Origin: Boesenbergia rotunda
Lineage: Eukaryota > Streptophyta > Magnoliopsida > Zingiberales > Zingiberaceae
Direction: 5' to 3'
Length of the DNA stretch: 64,000 nt
Assembly (NCBI GenBank): GCA_024364735.1
Contig: JAGFNQ010000290.1
Coordinates: forward strand, 347,302-411,301
Below, in pieces: positions 59,637 to 64,000 of the stretch; the stretch's first letter is position 1; every line of letters starts with the position of its first letter. The position numbers and the translations under genes were made by a program. The notes below the pieces were generated by a model. That model searched no databases, was not told the origin of the DNA, and saw only the letters and a program-made list of their open reading frames with translations.

Positions 59637-59783
59637 TTCATGTATGCTCCAAAGTTTCACAGAGCAATCATCACTTCCACTTGCCAACTTAGTTGGAGCT
59701 TCCGAAGAGAAATCAACAGACCAAGCTCTTTTTTGGTGGTCAGTGTACTGATGAAATCCTTGACCAGTGCTAGCATCCCATAA
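59637..59783 (-). CDS. SPA1-related gene, first exon in the window
   Basis: 49 codons: LWDASTGQGFHQYTDHQKRA then WSVDFS...KLASGSDDCSVKLWSIHE, a WD40 blade. The acceptor TGTGCAG and donor GTGCGA are canonical. The previous exon, expected to end in a VVQ-like sequence, and the N-terminal kinase-like and coiled-coil parts were not found up to 64000. With the three downstream exons this gives 238 residues, the C-terminal half of the WD40 propeller. The gene either has a very long upstream intron containing elements F and D, or is truncated. Confidence 0.85.
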
Positions 59784-60916
59784 CTGCACATGAGGAATTG
59801 AGTTATCTTGCAGAATTTACTTGAGCAAATGATACATACCCTAATGAGAATAGTAATGTTAGGCAAATTTTCCGATGGATGCACTTGGGTTTTGGTAGTT
59901 TCAAATTAGTGCACATGTTTAGTTTGCCCAAATTGCGCACCAGCGTACCAAAAATACGAGATTTACAACTGTTGTTCTTCCACCCTACTGAGTCATCCAA
60001 TGGACCAGTCTAGCATCCCTCCCAAACCAGTAAAAAAAAAAAAACTCAGCCCTGGAATCTGGAAGAGTGTTACTTGCAGTGAGGGATCAGAAAAACCATC
60101 AGACAGCTTTGGCTTGAAGAAGGGTTTTCTGATCATTTTTTTTACTAGGAACATCTTTTAGGGAGATGCAATTTATGGGGTGTTTTTCGTTACAATTAAT
60201 CAGCTTGGGCACCAGTTTAATAGGTGGCTTGGGCAGGCCGGAAGAAACATGGTAAATCTGTTATTTAAGTTACGTTGGGGCATAATACTGGGGAAAAAAC
60301 TATGGTGTGTTGGGAAATACTGAAACCTACAATATGATTTTGAATAGAAATTGAAGCTTATCTATGCAACTTCCAAGAAGAATACCCTTCAATTGCAGAA
60401 TATTGGAAATGAAGTTCTTTTGAGGGTAAGATCGCCTCTACTCTATAATTAGATCAGCTACATGGATCTTTTAGATTAATTTAAGTTAAAAATGATAATT
60501 AGTATGATCAGACATGACATGAAGGAATAAGTTTGAGGATACAAATAAATTACCTTAAACTTCATGTTTGATACAACAAACATCTACGGGAACAAATTGA
60601 TACGAGAAAATATTAGGAAAGATAGTGGAATCCAGAATGTCAGCATAATCATTTAGCTCAAAGAAGAAAAAAAAAATGAACCTATAACTTAGTAGCTACA
60701 TGGGAAAAGAAGGAAATGTTCGAGCTGAAAGAAAAGTACATGAGGTTCTGGACCAATGGACTCGAGCTGAAAGAAGACTAATGAGGTATTGGACCAATGG
60801 ATGCAACTTAATCCTTACAAGGATCATTAGAGAATGTTTCTAACTCAAATCCTTGATTTTGATTAAAAGGTTACAAAGGAGAAAATTGACCATGGAAAGT
60901 CTCCATCTATATATCT
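59784..60916. other. Probable SPA intron sequence, no gene
   Basis: AT-rich. A - strand search by eye for the preceding SPA exon failed, and there is no other coding signal. Confidence 0.45.
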
Positions 60917-62066
60917 TGTTAGTGCAATCATGCCTTGAGTGATCAAGTTTGACCAAATGATTTTAATGTGTTTGACAAATAATTAAGTTAGATTAATGTT
61001 GTGTTTATTAATGAGGTTTGTCAAATGTGCAAGTGTAGCAATCTTGACAAGTGAATTGAAGAAGTTCAAGTAAGTCGAGATTGATCGAATATTTGGCAGA
61101 TATAGAAATACATCAGGTTCAAATAAATAATGATGTAGGGTTAGCATCTAGCCTGCGCCGAGTGCACCTACATGGCCCAATCCCAACTAGCCACGTTGTC
61201 ACACTGAGGCGAGCACTGAATGGTTGCCCAAGCACGAGTGGATTGTGGGTGCCGAACGGCTACCTAAGCTTGAGTGGGTTGCGGGCACCGAATGGCTGCT
61301 CCAAACTCCCATGAAGGCAACGGTTGCCCGAGCTGCGAACGACTGCCTGAGCCTGAGTGGGTTGCGGGCACTGAATGACTGCCCCAGCACCAAACATTCA
61401 AATGTCCAAGCGTCGAGTACCGCTTGCCAAATCCCGAGCGTCAAGTACCGCATGCCAACTCCTGAGCATCCAAGTGGCCAAGTGCCCAATCGCCAAACTC
61501 TTGAGTGTTCGAGTGTCGAGTACCGCCTGCCGAATGCAGAGTGGATTGCATTGCCAAACACCATAGTTCCCGAACTCCGAGCACGGATAGTCTGATCATT
61601 GAACGTTGATAGCCCAAGCACCACGAATCCCGAGGGCCAAGAACCCTAAGCCGGAATGGGTTACGCTCCCGGATACATGAAGGTCTCTGTATTGCGATGA
61701 TTACAACGATGCCAGTTGCAAAGGGGTGCGCCCTTTGGGGAAGATGAAAGTGGTACACCCTTTGCGAAGAGGCATGATAGCCTTTTCCTACTCTTTCCCC
61801 TATATAAGGTAATGATACCAACGTCACAAAGGTATGTTATTCTACACTATTTTGCCTATATGTTATTCTCTTCTCTATCTCTAAGGCTCAACTCATCGAG
61901 GTTTGCCTCGACCACTCTTCTAACCTTCTTCTTCAGTTCGTAGGCCATCCCAATCCCAGTCCGATAGTCAACCTTTTCCTCATTATCGACTTGTCATTCC
62001 ACAAGTATTGCTGATCTATTTGAGCTCTCCGCCCATCATTAACCCACCCCGATCCCAGCTAGATCA
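60917..62066 (+). repeat. 5' LTR of Gypsy-type element F
   Basis: Starts TGTTAGTGCAATC and ends AGCTAGATCA. It has a repetitive middle (GAGTGGGTTGCGGGCACCGA-type phrases, 61200-61580), a TATA box CTATATAAG at 61800-61808 and a pyrimidine-rich leader. It is followed by TTTTGGCG, a Gypsy-like primer region (62067 on). Its left flank was not matched to a duplication because the other end lies outside the window. Confidence 0.65.
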
Positions 62067-62107
62067 TTTTGGCGTTGTTTGTGGTAAATCTGAGCTGAGA
62101 TGTAGAG

Positions 62108-62229
62108 ATGGGAGACACTCTAAAAAGTCATGGAGAGCAAGGATTTGCTTCGGAAGAAAGGGCCCAGACCATGTTCTCGGGGTTGGGTGCACCTTCCTTG
62201 ATGTTAGAAGGTCTGAGTAGGCTAATAAC
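62108..62229 (+). pseudogene. Gag start of element F, cut by element D
   Basis: An ATG 42 bases after the LTR opens MGDTLKSHGEQGFASEERAQ and stays open to codon 41, where LTR D begins (TGTTGG at 62230). The family is inferred only from position after the LTR and primer region. Confidence 0.5.
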
Positions 62230-63660
62230 TGTTGGTGCAGTTTGCATAATGATCATACTCAGGTTTTAATGTATGACAAGTAATTAAAATTAGATGATGC
62301 GTGTTTCTAACCTTTGTATCAAGTGTGCATGATTGAAAGGCTTAGAACCTGGTACCAGGTTGAAGCCTAGGTAGGTTGATACCTGGCATGAAGTTAAGTT
62401 GGGTCTGCGAGGCCTAACAACTTGCTGAAGTCCAGATAGGTTAATACTTGGCATGAAGTCCAGTTGAGTCCACGAACCTGACAACCGACTGAAATCTAGA
62501 TGGGGCATCTGGCAGAAAGACCTGGTGGGTCAGAGAAGCCAAGTAGAAGCTGCAAATGGTAAGGTAAATCACCGGAGGAAAGATGGTGAGAATGAGTCCC
62601 TAGTGGAACTGTAGGTGTGGTCCAGCATAGAGCCATTTGGAGATCTAAGCAGAGGCTTTGACTAGATCCTAGTCTTGAAAAGACAACATCTAATTAATAC
62701 TAATTCAATTTATCTAGATATGCTAACTTTGTTTTACAGGGTAGATATTTGTGTTTTGAACTAACACATTTTGCAGAGTTGAAACTGCAAAAACCTCTGA
62801 TGAACAGTACTCGAGCCGTCTCAGGTGGGACCTGAGGCACCTCAATTTAGACCGAACACGCCCTGGATGGCTGAGAGCACCTCCGCACAAATAAGGGGCG
62901 AAGAGATCCCTGGCTAGGATCTAAGGCGTCTCAGTTTGGGCTAGAGGTGCCTCAGGTGAGGTGCCTTCAACCGGATAAGCTGCGTAGAGCTCGAATCAGA
63001 TAAAGCCTCAAATTGAGGTGCCTGAGTTAGGAATTGAGGTGCTCTCAATGTCCTTTATAAGGAGGGTTCGACCAGGCTTTGACAACTACTTCTATACAAG
63101 CTCGAGTGATTATTCTATGATTCCGTCTTCATACTGCGGTTGTTCTACTACTCGTCTATGCTCAACCGCTGCCGAAGGACCAACACCAACCCGCGAATGC
63201 AGCTGGATTCTTACAACTGTGTTGGGTAACAAACTTAATATTGTTAATTCTTTTTATTGAAAAGAGGAAGTGTAGGTTTGTTACACTTGTTGGTTCTTCT
63301 CTTGTAATTGATCACTCTCCTTGTTACAAGTGTAGGTTTGTTACACTTGTCATTTTTCCTTCCCCTCCTTCTCTTGGCCGAAAACCGTCTCCTCCCTCTC
63401 CTTCTTGCTTTGTGAATCTCCTCTTGTGGCTAGCACCATAAAGGCGATTCTTCTTTGAAGCTTAAGAGGCACGGACACTTGAACGTGCAAGAGATCCGAT
63501 ATACCTCGGATAAGCGGGATAAGCGAAGGGCACACACCAAAGGTATACCTATACGATAGGAATTTGTAAATTAACTTTGTATGAGTTTTCTTTCGCATGG
63601 ATCGCTCGTGGGATCTATTATTTCCGCTGCGATTTTTAAATATTTTTGCATATAGATTCC
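62230..63660 (+). repeat. 5' LTR of Copia element D
   Basis: Starts TGTTGGTGCAGTTTGC and ends shortly before the primer site; the exact end, 63650-63665, is unclear. It contains AACCTGGTACCAGGTT (62347-62362) and an array of TGAGGTGCCTCA-type palindromes (62825-63050). The element continues past the window. Confidence 0.7.
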
Positions 63661-63665
63661 TATAG

Positions 63666-63677
63666 TGGTATCAGAGC
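63666..63677 (+). other. Primer binding site of element D
   Basis: TGGTATCAGAGC, initiator Met tRNA. The 323 bases after it are untranslated leader; no gag start is visible before the window ends. Confidence 0.85.
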
Positions 63678-64000
63678 CACTTGCGAAAGATCAGAAAAAC
63701 TTTTATATGTGATATATAAGTAGGACAGAATTTTGTTATGGATTGTGTAATGTATGAGCATTTGTCGAGATACAAAAGTTTCTGTTGATCAAACTAAAAG
63801 TCCATAGTATCATCATATGAAATATGAAAGTGTGCTATGGTTCGATTGTACTCGACAAATTTTATAACTTATGGTTTCGGCTCATGAGCATTTTTACAAT
63901 CATATAAAAAATAAAATAAAAATTAATGTCCTAAATCTATTGTGTGTGATTGATGACATAGTGCATGGTTATGACCTTAACTCCAATATGATTGGATGTA

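Overview
The window is nuclear DNA of a flowering plant. It holds two host genes, a homologue of the nucleotide-excision-repair factor UVSSA (about 41.4-43.9 kb, + strand) and the last four exons of a SPA1-related WD40 gene, a plant-specific partner of the COP1 ubiquitin ligase (58.4-59.8 kb, - strand). Nearly everything else is transposon, mostly LTR retrotransposons nested in one another. The element mix suggests a large monocot-type genome (a Zingiberales-like source is only a guess); the sequence alone does not fix the species.

Layout. 0.2-4.6 kb: an RTE-type LINE, carrying a 48-bp LINE tail insertion, then split by a gag-only LTR element (A, 718-4078, TSD ATATC). 6.0-6.2 kb: a SINE. 7.97-8.7 kb: a CpG-rich duplicated repeat. 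11.4-23.2 kb: one degraded Copia element (I, - strand) whose reading frame can be followed across two insertions: a 4,965-bp foldback Mutator-like element (MULE1, 12283-17247, 9-bp TSD) and a solo LTR (H, 17331-22048, TSD AGTCT). H itself holds a short non-coding LTR element (E), a MITE and a SINE. 23.2-29.6 kb: a decayed Ty3/Gypsy element with a third SINE in its putative LTR. 29.6-40.8 kb: a transposase-bearing MULE (MULE2), split by a gag-only LTR element (B, 30925-38050), whose left LTR is split by a 2,247-bp solo LTR (C, 31196-33442, TSD GAGAC). MULE2 ends about 0.6 kb upstream of the UVSSA start codon. 45.6-52.2 kb: Gypsy/Copia LTR debris. 52.2-57.3 kb: a young full-length Copia element (G, TSD TAATC) with two in-frame TAG codons. 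60.9-64 kb: a Gypsy element (F) cut by a Copia element (D), apparently in an intron of the SPA-like gene.

Themes. (1) MULE1 consists of 19 strictly 158-bp units in two opposed arrays (7 left, 12 right, the two central ones partial); its unit is recognisable as a single copy in the subterminal region of MULE2, so the two look like a non-autonomous/autonomous pair. (2) LTRs of several unrelated families each carry an array of short family-specific palindromes. In solo LTR C one array shows compensatory base changes that keep RNA hairpin stems paired, which points to selection on, or copying through, RNA structure. (3) Target-site duplications and resumed reading frames give a clear order of insertions.

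All coordinates were read by eye; no alignment, database or folding program was run.
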